Assembly (NCBI GenBank): GCA_019044685.2
Contig: JAGTXX020000015.1
Coordinates: 310,001-374,000, forward strand
From: Nannochloris sp. 'desiccata'
Taxonomy: Eukaryota; Chlorophyta; Trebouxiophyceae; Chlorellales; Chlorellaceae
Length of the DNA: 64,000 bases
Direction of reading: 5' to 3'
The notes under the pieces are model-generated. The model saw nothing but the letters and a program-made list of their open reading frames with translations, did not search any database and was not told where the DNA came from. Positions 53,701-64,000 of this stretch are shown one piece after another. The position numbers and the translations under genes were made by a program. How positions within the stretch are numbered: the first letter of the stretch is position 1; every line of letters starts with the position of its first letter.

Positions 53701-54314
53701 TGATGCTTGAATATGCAGAGCGAACGGTTGATGATATTCTCGAAGCTAATATTCCGAGTGGAGCTCCGTTTGAAGAGTGGCCTATGGATGCGTTAGCGAA
53801 CAAAATGAAGCAATATTGCGTGCAAATGGAAGATTTGACTGGTGAAATTTTGAAAGAAAAGGCCAATGGTGGCGATGTCGAGGCCTTACGAGAGTATCTC
53901 CATACCCGCGGGGTAACTGCGTATAAGCAAAAGGTTGCTGAGGTCGAAGCTATGGAGCCTGGATTAATGCGCAAAGCATGCAGATTCTTTGTTTTAGCAC
54001 AGACTGATAACTTGTGGAAGGAGCACTTGCAGGCAATCAAATTTTTACAGCAGGCGGTATCTCTTCGAGGCTATGCTCAGAGAGACCCTTTGGTGGAGTA
54101 TAAACTGGAAGGGTATCAACTGTTCTTGGAAATGACTGCACAAATTAGAAGAAATGTGATCTATAATCTGTATTGTTTTGCTCCTGAAAAGGCTGTGCAG
54201 CAACCCTCAGGGGGGGCTGGGGTTAACGGCAACGGCAATGTCAAGGGAGATGAAGGAAAGAAGGAGAAGAGCACAAGCACGAGCAGGAAGAAGAAGAGTG
54301 CAGCTCCTGCGTAA
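50794..54314 (+). CDS. SECA1: Plastid preprotein translocase ATPase SecA1
   Basis: Exons 50794–52947 and 53391–54314 with a 443-bp intron join in phase 0 to give 1025 aa. An Ala/Ser/Lys-rich transit peptide of about 70 residues precedes the body. Motifs: Walker [12 protein letters not shown] near 172–182, [57 protein letters not shown], and [12 protein letters not shown] at the start of exon 2. The helical scaffold and wing domains are complete; the bacterial C-terminal zinc tail is absent, as in plastid SecA. A plastid-type insertion precedes the [12 protein letters not shown] motif. It drives proteins across thylakoid membranes through SecY/E. Divergent from the receptor kinase. Confidence 0.95.
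52948..53390 (+). other. SecA1 intron
   Basis: 443 bp, the longest intron in the window, with GTAAGA donor and ATTACAG acceptor. It contains short chance frames on both strands, which are not genes. Confidence 0.85.
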
Positions 54315-54609
54315 TACGTACCTGATCAAAGACGATTACAATTTGGAATACTTTATGCTAGATCATAGAAGCTTGTTTTCTTGCTGTTAATTCATTTTTA
54401 TTTCATATTTTTATTACGTTTGACGGTGCGAAAGAACAAAATATACATTCTTGTTTGATTTTTAAGATTAATTTTCTATAAAGAGGCAGTGATTACATTT
54501 TTATTGAGTACAACTTCAACAACGGAGAAATTAGATGATGTACTTGTATTCAAAAAACAAAAGGGAAGGAAAACATTTTAGGGTTCATTTTTTTTGTTCT
54601 TCCCAAAAC

Positions 54610-55405
54610 TTATGCAGCGGCCTCTGCAGCTGGTGCAGCCTCTGTAGCAGCAGGAGCTTCACCTTCTGCCGCCGCCGCCGCAGGAGCATCTTTCTTGGCC
54701 CAATAGTCATCCAAATCAGCATTTAAACGCTGAGGAGCTGTCTTTTCATCCTTTAAGAAGTAAGCATCCATCTCAGCATCAAGTTCCTCTTTGGTTTTTT
54801 TCTGTTCAGGTTTACCTCCACGGCCACCAGAGCCGCCGCCTCTCTTACCACCCGAACGACCTCCACCGCGACCACGGCCACCACCACCACCACGACCTCC
54901 CTGGCGCTGCTGATTACCCTTGCCGCCAGTGCCAGGGGTACGGTTGCCACCACCACCGCCGCCGCCACCACCACCTCCGGATTTTTTGACACCACCCTGT
55001 TGGGTTTTCTTAGAAGCGCTGCCTCCACCGCCACCACCTCCAGAGCGTTGTACAACGATGACCTTCTTTGCCGCTGGGGTGCCTCCAGACCTGTTGAGTG
55101 AAAAGAAGAGAAATTTTCCAAGATTGGCGATGAGCTTGCGTTTTAAATGTTTGGGAGAATGAGGTAGGAAATGAGGAAAGAACCCGTTCCACACCAGCTA
55201 CCGGGAGCAAGATCTTGTTTACTCGTTGGAATAGAAAGTTGAGCGTAGAGTGTTACTAAGCTACAGCGCTGCGGGCAAGTAAATCAACAGGAACTCAATC
55301 CATTTAAAAGCAATCTAATTCGAGTAAGTACCTGCCATCACCGCGATTCCCACCGCCACCACGACCACCTTTATTGTTTCCACGACCTTTACCGCCTTGT
55401 GCCAT
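54610..55405 (-). CDS. RGG-rich FoP/CHTOP-like RNA-binding protein
   Basis: Exons 55332–55405 and 54610–55090 give 184 aa. It begins MAQGGKGRGNNKGGRGG, continues with a Gly/Arg-rich middle of RGG repeats (likely arginine-methylated) and ends with the paired motifs TKEELDAEMDAYFL and LNADLDDYW, matching the C-terminal duplication of Friend-of-PRMT1/CHTOP and plant mRNA-export cofactors. Known relatives bind UAP56/NXF1 in the TREX mRNA-export complex. An Ala/Glu-rich tail follows. A frame-shifted Ala/Val-rich reading is an artefact of the GGN repeats. Confidence 0.78.
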
Positions 55406-55754
55406 GTCGAAAAGTCAAGTATCCGAGAATAAAGATCTGGGGGCAAGTTTAAACTACTAAGATGCAGAGCCTATGATGAAAAAAACAGCGTCTGAGGGCT
55501 ATGATAAAACGAGTATGATTTTCACAATAAATATGGAATGAGGTTAAGAGGCTGCTTCACAGCAAGTTAAAGGTTTTAAAGCTTGAAGTCAGAAGGAAAG
55601 GCCAAGTGGCACCGGCCAAAAAACCTTCCATGATGGTCTTCTCAGGCATTGCTATCTATACAAGAATATGCCAGTGCCTTTTCAATCCGACACAAAAGCA
55701 CCCATGTCGTGAGCATACCTTAAATATCTTGATCAAGTAGTGGTGATCATCAGG
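55406..55754. promoter_or_regulatory. Divergent upstream region of FoP-like and APE2 genes
   Basis: 349 bp between opposed start codons, no motif identified. Confidence 0.45.
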
Positions 55755-57243
55755 ATGCGCTTGCTCTGTTGGAATATCAATTCTCTACCTCCTACTGTCT
55801 CAAATGCTCAGCTTAAATATGGGTCATGGAAAGGGTTCTTTGACGAGCATGCACTTGACATCCTTTGCTTACAAGTGAGTGCATTGGGCATCCTTTTTAA
55901 AACTACCATCCGATGTCCCCGCCTCAACGAGGTCGTCTGTTTTCAAACCCACATCATTCCGTTTTTATTTACTTCAGGAGGCTAAAGTACCTTATGATAA
56001 ACTGACCAAAGAACTTTGCTGCGTAGAAGGATTTCAAGTAAGGAATTAGTGGAACAAAACAGAGAGAGAGGGAAAAAAAAAAAAGAAAAAAAAGAGAGGA
56101 ACTTCCTCAAATTTATATTCCTTTTCTTCTCCTTACTATTTGCAGTCTTTCTGGGCGTGTAGCAGCGGCAAAAGAGGCTATTCAGGAGTGACTACATACT
56201 GTTCTACTACCTGGGCCCCTATCTCTTGCCATCTAGATACACTCAAAGAGGTAAAAGAAATGGAAGGAGCAGATACCGATGATCACAATGTCGGTGATGA
56301 CGATGGACAGCAACCCAAGACAAGCGAACCCACCACCACGAGTAGCAGTCCTTTTGCAGGCGAAGGACGGATTGTAGAAACTGATTTCGGTCCTCGAGCA
56401 TTTGTTCTTATCAATGTCTACATTCCCAACGCAGGGGAACGGCCAGATCGACCCCGGTTAGCTACAAAACTAAAATTTCTAAAATCGTTGAAAGCTCACT
56501 GTGAAACGCTCGCAGCCCAAGGCCGACGTGTGCTCTTAGTTGGAGATTTCAATGTCTGCGCAGATGAAAGAGACGTCCATCCTAGAATCGGATTAGAAAA
56601 TGCATATTCAGAGGAAGAACGAACTCTGTTTCTTTCCTTCTTGATTGACCACGGGGGCATTTTTGTTGACACCTGGCGCCACCTGCACCTTGATCGATCA
56701 ACAGAAGAAGAAGCTGCTGCTGGTGGTGGTGGTGGTGATGCGAGTAATATTTCCCATCCCGGTACTACGAGCACTCCTGCTGGTACTGGTGTCTATACAG
56801 TATGGGACGAGAAGACAAGTGCCCGGGCATTTAACGAAGGTGTCCGAATAGATTTCATATTAGCAACGCCAAATTTATTGCCTTTTATTAAGACGTGTGA
56901 GATATTGGGACAAGATGTGTTGCCACCGAAATGGAGTGATCATGCTGGAATTTTAGTTGAAATAGAAGAAAACGCAGAAATAGATAATTTTGAAAATGTA
57001 GGAGAGAAGAAAATCGGGGAGACAGAGGGAGCAGAAAGATATTTTGAAATATTTGCGGCACCAGAAAAACACCCTCCTTGTAAGGAATGGGTAAAGCTGA
57101 ATAGAAGATTCAATGATCCATCACAAAAGTCGATTTTATCTATGTTTGGTGGTGGTGGTGGGGGCAGTAAGAGGAAGGCAGAAGAGTCTTTGGAGAAAAA
57201 TAAAAACGAGAAAAAAATTTTAGAAAAGCTATGGCAAAAATGA
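55755..57243 (+). CDS. APEX2: AP endonuclease 2 (class II, exonuclease III family)
   Basis: Exons 55755–55874, 55978–56037 and 56146–57243 give 425 aa. Catalytic elements: N7 (CWNINSL), E41 at the start of exon 2, GDFN with D194 and N196, and the terminal WSDHAG with D325/H326. A long acidic loop (about 100–135) and Gly/Ala-rich insert (about 245–262) are APE2-like expansions. Q387–F394 (QKSILSMF) is a PCNA-interacting box, the hallmark of APE2. The C-terminal GRF zinc finger found in animals and plants is missing; the protein ends in a Lys/Glu-rich tail. It acts in base-excision and 3'-end repair in the nucleus. Confidence 0.9.
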
Positions 57244-57451
57244 TAATGTACGTGTTCCTTAATTGCCAATAGCAAGGTTTTAGAGTATTTCAATTTTACA
57301 ATAGAGGTTTCAGAATGGCTATCTATAAGGTTCAATAAAAAATATACGCCTCACAAATCCGCCAGTGGAACAACAACTTTTTTCTTTCTTTCATTTTCTT
57401 TCCAACAACTCCATTCAACTCGAGAACTATGATATATAAACTTTTTCTTCT

Positions 57452-60400
57452 TTAAAATGCCCCCCATCCTGGAGGTGCGCCTAATCCACTACCATTTACG
57501 CCATTGCTCCCACCATTTGTATTCCCAGATCCATACAATCCACCCATACCTACCCCTTGCTGTTCCTGTTGCTGCATGTGTTGCTGTTGAAGATGCAGCG
57601 GTTGCTGTTGTTGTGACGCGGCCATAGACATCATGAGAGGAGGATCATCTCCCAATATTTCCCCTAAATCACTGGGTAACTGTAACTGTAAATCACCCCA
57701 ATCATCGTACATCTCCCCTCCGCCAACACCGCCAGCTGATGGTTGTAATCCACCCGGCGATGCACTTCCAAAGCCGCCAACTCCGACACCAAGACCCGAG
57801 ACATTGCCTACTGAACCAAGGCCAGCACCAGGGCTGTAAGGTTGAGGAGGGAGTAAACTGGCACCAAGATCAATCGAATGACGTTGAGAAGGACCAAGTA
57901 CGTAGCCACCAATGGTACTGCTCCCACCAGCACCAGCACCACGACCAGCAGCAGCGGCAGAAGCAGAGGGTTGAAAGACGGCAGCACCGACATTAGTTCC
58001 ATCACTAGAAAGACCTCTAGAGAAAGAAGAAAGCGCGGGTGGGGAGCTAGGGTCGCCAACAAACTGCTGCTGCTGCTGCTGTTGTTGTTGTTGTAACAGA
58101 GACGGGCCTAACGATAGACTTGGGAATATTGTAGTAAGCTGTGATGCACCTACAGAGGAGGGTCCGCTAGAGAGATGGTGATGTTGCGGGTGAACCAAGA
58201 GACTCGTTCCAAAGGGATCAAAGACTGAAGACGTTGCTGGTGCAGCTGTAGGAGACCCCATACCACTACCAGTGGTGGTGATAGTACTGCCAAGCAAATA
58301 GTCGTGCTGCTGCTGCTGTTGCTGCTGAAATTGAAACTCTGTAGGTTGTGCCACTGAAGCAATATCATCTTCCATATAATGAGAAGGTGGGAACGAGGCA
58401 GGGGCGATTAGAGAAGGCATACCAGCACTGCTGGCAGCACCCGCTGGTGGTGGTGGCAGTGGAGGAGGCTGGGCTGCTGATCCTCCAGAAGTAGGTCCTG
58501 AAGCAGCAACAGCAGCAATACTAGCCGCTACTGGTGCTGCAGGGCCTGTTACAGCAGTGCCAGGACGGACTCCAGCCCACGGCGCAGGTTTCAAAGGAAC
58601 AGGTGCAACAGAAGCTGCTGATGACATTGGAACAGGGCCTTCAGTATGTGGAGCTGCAGAGCCTGGTTTCGCTTCAGGAGTACGCACACCATGTCTATTG
58701 GGAGTTGCTGGGATAGGTACAGGAACCAAAATAGGCCCTGGCTTGTTACCAGCATTGACGCCGGCACCACCGCCAACAGCAGCAACAGCCGCAGCAGCAG
58801 TTCCTTCTCTGCTGCCCATAATAGCCTTTCTATACACCATAGCATCAGGTCCAGGCTTTGCAATCGGGCTTTTCGGCCGTGGCAACGTATCTGGCAACTC
58901 AAACGGTGGATGTGCGAATCTACATCTATCTTTATAAGTACAGCGACCACGAACCCAATCTCTACAAGGCGGGATTTGCCCACAGGCGCAGGTGTCCCAA
59001 AGACGGTTTGTTTTATTGCAATAACAGATCCAGTCTCCGTAATACGTAATGATGCGCATTTCGCCGGTTTTGGCTGCGTTTGGGGGAGGGGGCGTGTTGG
59101 CAGTGCCGGGTGGAGCGCCTATAGATGAGAAAGAAGGGGGAGTCGTCTTGGTGCCATGTGGGGGAGGTGGTGGTGGCGGAGGAGGTGGGGGTGGGGGTGG
59201 AAGAGCAGTTCCTCCTCCCATTCCTGGTGATCCTCCTCCTGCTCCAGGGGGAGCTCTATGAACAAGCACAACTCGAGGTGCCGGCTTGTGCCCGCCACTG
59301 TATGAGGCGCTGCCTGGTGAACCAGCACCAGCACTCGCTGCAGATCCAGCTCGAGGCACAGTCAGCACACTAGGAGACCCTCCTTTCACACCAGAACTAG
59401 CAGCAGAAGAAGCAGATCTGCCAGTATGCAACGCAGCACCTGGTGTAGCAGCAGACTTCTCAGCGGCCAGAGAGGCTTCTTGAGCACGTCGTATTAATTC
59501 GGCTTCTTGCCGTAATCGATCTTGTTCTTGTTTTTCCAATTCTTGCCTTCTGCGTTCCAATGCTGCTTCGTACTCGACATCAGGACCAACAGCACTACCG
59601 CTTTGATTTGCTGTTGTTGTTGCTGTTGTTGTTGTGATGGTGGTGGTTGGAGGACTCGTGCCGCTACCACTATGTGTGCCTTTCTTCTCCTGTTCAGTAG
59701 GACTACCATTGGCATCACTCGCATTTTTGTCACTATCTCCCGTTTTATTCTTTTTCCCAGCTTTACTCGCTTTCTTCTTTGCCTTTTTCCTTTCTGCTGC
59801 TTTTTTTGCTGCCTCCTCTTCTTCTAATTCTTGTAGCAAATCCACGATCGCAGCTTCACGTGCAGCAGCAGCTCGTTCTTCAAGCTCTTGTCTAATTACT
59901 TCCAGTGTAGCAGCTTCTATTATCTGGCCAGCATCAACACAGGCGAGATCAGCAGCTCGGCATCGTAATTTATCGAGCTCTTCCCAAAGACCACGAATAC
60001 GTTCATCTAAATCTGCAGTCAGATTCTTTGCTAAACCTGCAGTTGATAATGTGGTAGGAAAGAGGAATAAAAAAGAGAGTTAGAATAGTGTCAAACAATA
60101 TCATGACAACTGAAAAAATTTCCTGTGGTCAGCACGACCGGGCGGGCGGGGAAATAAAATAAAAAGTTGACAAATTCAACAAAAACTTACTAGTGCATCT
60201 GCCATGTCTATTCGCTTCTATACTCTTCGAACCAGGTCCATATCTATCATGCAACCCTCTAATGGCATCAGCAACACCAGCAACTACTTGCCACACCGCC
60301 TTTATCCTGGCATCGACATAAGCATCAGTTAATTCTTGCCCTTTATCTCGTTCCTGAGCAGCTAAAACGTCATGACACGCACGATCTAAAGCTTGCCTAC

Positions 60401-63400
60401 GTTCTAAATACCTCTGTAACTCGGTACGGTCTTCATCAAGATCAGTTGCAGCTTCTTCCCGGCGACGACGGGCACTATTTCCAAATGTCTCTTCGTTCAC
60501 AATTCTTTCTTTGCATGAAGCAATATGTTGCTGAAGCTCTTGCAATCGTTCCCTATGCTCTGCTTCTTTATTGACTCTGTCCAGTAGATCACGTTTTCGG
60601 TGAAGCGCAGGGCCTTCAGCTTGAGCGCGGCCTAGATCTATCTCAGCTTCTGCTAAATCTCGACCTGCTGCTGTGAGCGCTGCGTCAATTGTTGTCAGCT
60701 CTCGTTCTGCAGAATCCAATTCGTGTTGATCCATGACCTCTGCGAGTTCTAGCACCGCGATCTCGCGGTCTATTAAAGCTTGTGCGTATCGAATACTGCT
60801 TTCATCCTTTAATTCGTGGTAGCGTTGCAGTTTTGCTAAAGCTATTTGAGACCAGGCTGCTTCCGCTGCACCTCTTGTATACGTATTATTGCCACCATCC
60901 CCACTACATTTTGCAGTTGCAGCAGCAGCAGCAGCAGCTGCTGCTGCAGTTAACGCAGGATCATTCGCTACTTCTTCAAAAAAGCAAATTGCTTGAGCTC
61001 TTAAAGCTGAAATTTGACTGGCGTCGAAAGTGGACACAGCATCAACGTCCTCCGCCACGGCATCCAATAAAGTCGTAATATGCCTTTTTTTATCCATAGT
61101 AGCCCCCAAATGCCTCCACATCTCTGCAATTTCGCCAAAGGCGTCTACTATAGCATCTCCAGGTGTTTTGGCTCCACAAGACAAGCGCTGTCGCTCTAAA
61201 AACTCGTCAGTGGGGCCATACGCAATGCTGCCGTAGATCCATCGTAAAAGATAAAGATCATCCCGACTGCCTAGATCTTGCCAAGTTTTTTGAGATAAGT
61301 GGTCAGACCACCATGGTTGGGCGATGACCATGTCGGTAGTTGCATTTATTTCTGTGAGATCGTGGAAATCGCTGCCTGGTCCGGGAGGAAAGTGAAGCTG
61401 TGAAGAAGAATCTGAAGTTGGATTTTGCTGCTGCTGCTGCTGCGAAGAAGCGCCCCCAGCACCAAGAGGTTTAGAGGCCACCACAGCTGTGGTGCTGGTA
61501 TCTATATTAGTAATAGCTTCATTAGTAGGAGTAGATATGTACCGAAACAATGACCAGCACATGGGTTCGTACGACGCAGAAGCTTCATATTTCTTTGAAG
61601 CAGCTCCACCATGGCCTTCATCATTATCATCACCAGCTTCACCGCCACCGCCGCCCATGCCGTGCCCTTGATGATGGTGGTGAGGATGGGGGCTATACTT
61701 TCTAGCCATCAACGCTAACAGATCATGCAATTCACTAGGAATTAATAAATCCAGTCCTTGCTTTAATATATCTGCATTTTCTTCATCCTCTTCTGTTGTG
61801 ATGATGCTCCCATCGGGGCCGGGGGCGGTGGGTAACGACATCGTTTCCAGTAATTCTGCAATGACTTGTCTTTTATTTTTACCTGCTGTAGCAGGAAGAT
61901 GTGAACTCCCATATGTACTATCTCCTGCTGGTAATGGTGGTGGTGGGGAGGTAGCACCGTGCATAATTTTCTGTGCACGATGGACAATTCGAGCCAACGC
62001 CACTTGAAATTGAGATCGAAATTCAGTGTATCGACTGAGATTTTGTAATCTATGCGCAATTGCTCTGAGGAGACCATCAGCGCTGTTTTGAATACGCGAT
62101 TCTAAAGCAGAGCGTTCAGCTTCAGAAGGGTGAAAAAGCTTATTATGGGCTTGATCTATTTCAGATTCAGAGACTGACGAGTCATCGGTACCCACTCGAG
62201 GGCTTCCACTACCACGATCACTTTCTTCCTCTTCATAGCTATCCCCTTCCCCTTCTTCTTCACTAAAATCATCCTCATCCTCACCGTCAGCATCGCTATC
62301 TCCACCAGAAGAAGCAGTCATCGCTTCTGTACTCGCTAAACTACTTCCATTATCCGTCCAAGACCGATCCTCGACCATCTCGGTCGGCTGTGGAACAAAC
62401 AGCGACCACCCTTCTTGAGGAGAAGAACTCGTTGCCAGCAGCGCAGAATGCTGGCCCTTACCAGCTTGATGGTGATCCTCCCATGCACACGTGAAACATT
62501 CGGTTTCTGTCGGGGCTTCAGCATCGCCTTGATAAAAATATGCACCGACTATTTCATTGCCGCAAGAAGAACAGAGCAACGGGGTATCTTCCGCAGAGTA
62601 CTGGACGCCTTCGTGGTAGCCAGCCATATGAAAAAGAAAGGCACGCGGGTCAGCTGTACGGAGATTACAACAAGGACATCTCCAAAAACACGCATGTCGT
62701 GATCCGTTGTTCTTTAATAACATAAACCCATCAGCAACTTCCTTGGCGGCTTCTGAACCACCTTCCGCTGCAGCTACTTCTAGGACTTTTTTGACGGGGG
62801 CTGCGAGGATATTCTTTCTTTCTTCTGGAGGCATTGATCTCCAATATTGTTCCACTGCTAAATACCGTTCTCTCTTAGACAATAAAGCTGACTCTTTGAC
62901 GCTATTACGAGCTCCAATGGCACTCCCGGCATTGTTTCCACTGCTCCCGGTTGCCCCTTTAACTTGATTCCCACGACGTCTTCTCGCTGCTGCTGCGGCT
63001 GCCGCCGCCGCTCCTGCTGTTGCACTCACATCGCTATACCCATAATGCCGAGTATTAAAAGAAGAAGGTGAAGGATCCCAGCCTTTAATTACTGATAAGC
63101 TTGGCTCAGGCAGCTCGTAGGAAACGCCGCCAGGTCCAACTTCAAGCCCAATTCCACTACCAGGTACAATACCACTACTACTACCATTGGGTTTCATTAC
63201 AGTGAGCAGTTCAGCAAGAGTAGCTTGTTGGGATTCCATCTTTTGGTGGAGTTCTTGTAAATTGACGGTCTGTCCCATCAAAACTTGGCTGGCGAGGCGC
63301 TGTAAATCCTCATGCTGGGGGGATCTGTATTGGAGAGTGAAGTATTTGAAGAGTTAGTTGGGTGTGCATCAAGGGGAGATTAAAAGAATATTAGAGAATG

Positions 63401-63680
63401 AAGCAACCAAGAGAGTTGCGGAGGGTGACGATAAAGTTATAATTGTTGTGATCAGAAAAAAGTATAGTAAGTAGACACATATGGAAGGGATATATTCCAG
63501 TTGTATTGATTGTCTAACTACACACCTGCCACGCATTAAATCCCTGAGTATGGTGTTGCATTCAGCTGCAATTTGCGATGTTTGATTCAGGCACTCAGCA
63601 AGTGTTCCCTTGTTCAGGTGCGCACCAGCGGGCTCCAGGGCAGATGAAGGCTTGCCCTTCGACTTGCTTTTCTTTCCCAT
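57452..63680 (-). CDS. Large NST1-like protein with C2H2-like and CCCH zinc fingers
   Basis: Exons 63526–63680, 60191–63324 and 57452–60036 join in phase (CAG|GTGTG, CTA|GTAAGT donors) to give 1957 aa, so what could look like two proteins is one gene. N-terminal: KSKSKGK basic start, then a zinc-finger-like FWRCPCCNLRTADP with HMAGYH and CSSCGNEIVG near 270–320; an acidic region; coiled coils over about 870–1180 ending in Lys/Glu-rich helices (EEEAAKKAAERKKAKKKASK). C-terminal third: Pro-rich tract, then CYCNKTNRLWDTCACG and a CCCH finger CRDWVRGRCTYKDRCRFAH, followed by Gln/Gly/Pro-rich low complexity. It resembles plant proteins labelled stress-response NST1-like. Function unknown; probably RNA-associated. 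Confidence 0.8.
58063..58098. repeat. CAG/CAA repeat in NST1-like gene
   Basis: CTG/TTG run on the plus strand encodes poly-Gln on the minus strand; further Gln runs lie at about 58303–58326 and 57600. Confidence 0.85.
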
Positions 63681-64000
63681 TGGATTTTAGTAACCTCTGT
63701 CTCCTTCCAACAGTTTAAATATTCAAAGGAAATTAAACATGTCAACAAGACATGCCTTAAAACTAAATTGTTGCCCTCAGCTAGGGCTTCAACCACAAAT
63801 TATAACTAGGGTAGTTTATGATCAATACAGAATACCTCCAATTTTGAATCTTACGTGCTTTTTCGGAGCAAGGTTTGGCGACTCAAAAACAGGATTTTAT
63901 TGTTGTCGCCTTCTTGCTATAAATTGCTTTTGAAAGGCTACTTAACGCCTGTTGCACATTTGGGTATTGCACAGTAATTCTAAGTATTCATTTATAACCC
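63681..64000. other. Upstream region of the NST1-like gene
   Basis: 320 AT-rich bases to the window edge. A 64-codon plus-strand frame at 63739–63933 has no family resemblance and is not called as a gene. Confidence 0.45.

Noticed and set aside
54753..55121. Ala/Val-rich shifted frame in the FoP-like gene
   Set aside because: Artefact of GGN repeats; the FoP-type C-terminal motifs are in the other frame.
57452..60036. Treating the CCCH part as a separate gene
   Set aside because: Exon 60191–63324 joins it in phase with consensus splice sites, and coding continues upstream of its apparent ATG.
63739..63933. 64-codon frame at the right edge
   Set aside because: No recognisable domain, no splice partners in the window, AT-rich upstream DNA.
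1..64000. tRNA, rRNA, CRISPR arrays, prokaryotic operons
   Set aside because: I found no tRNA-like A/B boxes in the spacers, no rRNA-like stretches and no regular repeat-spacer arrays; the genes are intron-bearing eukaryotic genes.

Overview
The window is nuclear DNA from a plastid-bearing eukaryote of the green lineage, most likely a green alga with a compact genome. The support is: spliced genes with consensus GT–AG introns; plastid-type SecA1, ClpR4, Deg2, a Rubisco-LSMT-like SET protein, a plastid RPE and a BASS4-like carrier with transit-like N-termini; an AP2-domain factor; a VIM/ORTHRUS-type SRA–RING protein; a destruction-box cyclin B; and a small ionotropic glutamate receptor. The species cannot be fixed from sequence alone. 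I assembled about 33 protein genes, most by joining exons by reading frame, splice consensus and family homology. Introns are few, short and concentrated at the 5' ends of genes.

Layout. 1–5.4 kb: 5' end of a P5A ATPase (runs off the left edge), a Myb/SANT protein, then about 3 kb of repeat-rich DNA containing hAT-like element A. 5.4–18 kb: plastid pseudokinase, Lunapark-like and enoyl-CoA reductase (both ER), GlnRS, hAT-like element B with a spliced ORF inside it, cyclin B and a TatD nuclease. 18–28 kb: seven consecutive genes that look plastid-related or plastid-targeted (DEG2, CLPR4, an unrecognised protein, an LSMT-like SET protein, DUF1802, RPE, BASS4-like). 28–45 kb: aldo-keto reductase, SCAMP, a possible very small gene, AP2 factor, SRA–RING ligase, glutamate receptor, a small coiled-coil gene, FAD monooxygenase, FUS/TAF15-like RNA-binding protein, an Hsp70 nucleotide-binding domain without a substrate domain, and a MYND protein. 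45–64 kb: nucleotide-sugar-type transporter, receptor-like TKL kinase, SecA1, FoP/CHTOP-like RGG protein, AP endonuclease 2, and a 1957-residue NST1-like zinc-finger protein.

Genes are tightly packed. Nine well-supported divergent pairs share 224–531 bp between start codons, and many convergent pairs end within 80–300 bp of each other. The most novel structures are the two non-autonomous hAT-like elements. Each has the same 14-bp inverted repeats, arrays of AATGCCGG/CCGGCATT subterminal motifs and its own perfect 8-bp target duplication, but they carry different interiors; B lies 128 bp upstream of the cyclin B start codon. Two introns appear to use GC–AG splice sites. Several proteins have unusual domain layouts: NBD-only Hsp70, SRA–RING without a PHD finger, Lunapark without a zinc ribbon and a glutamate receptor without an amino-terminal domain.
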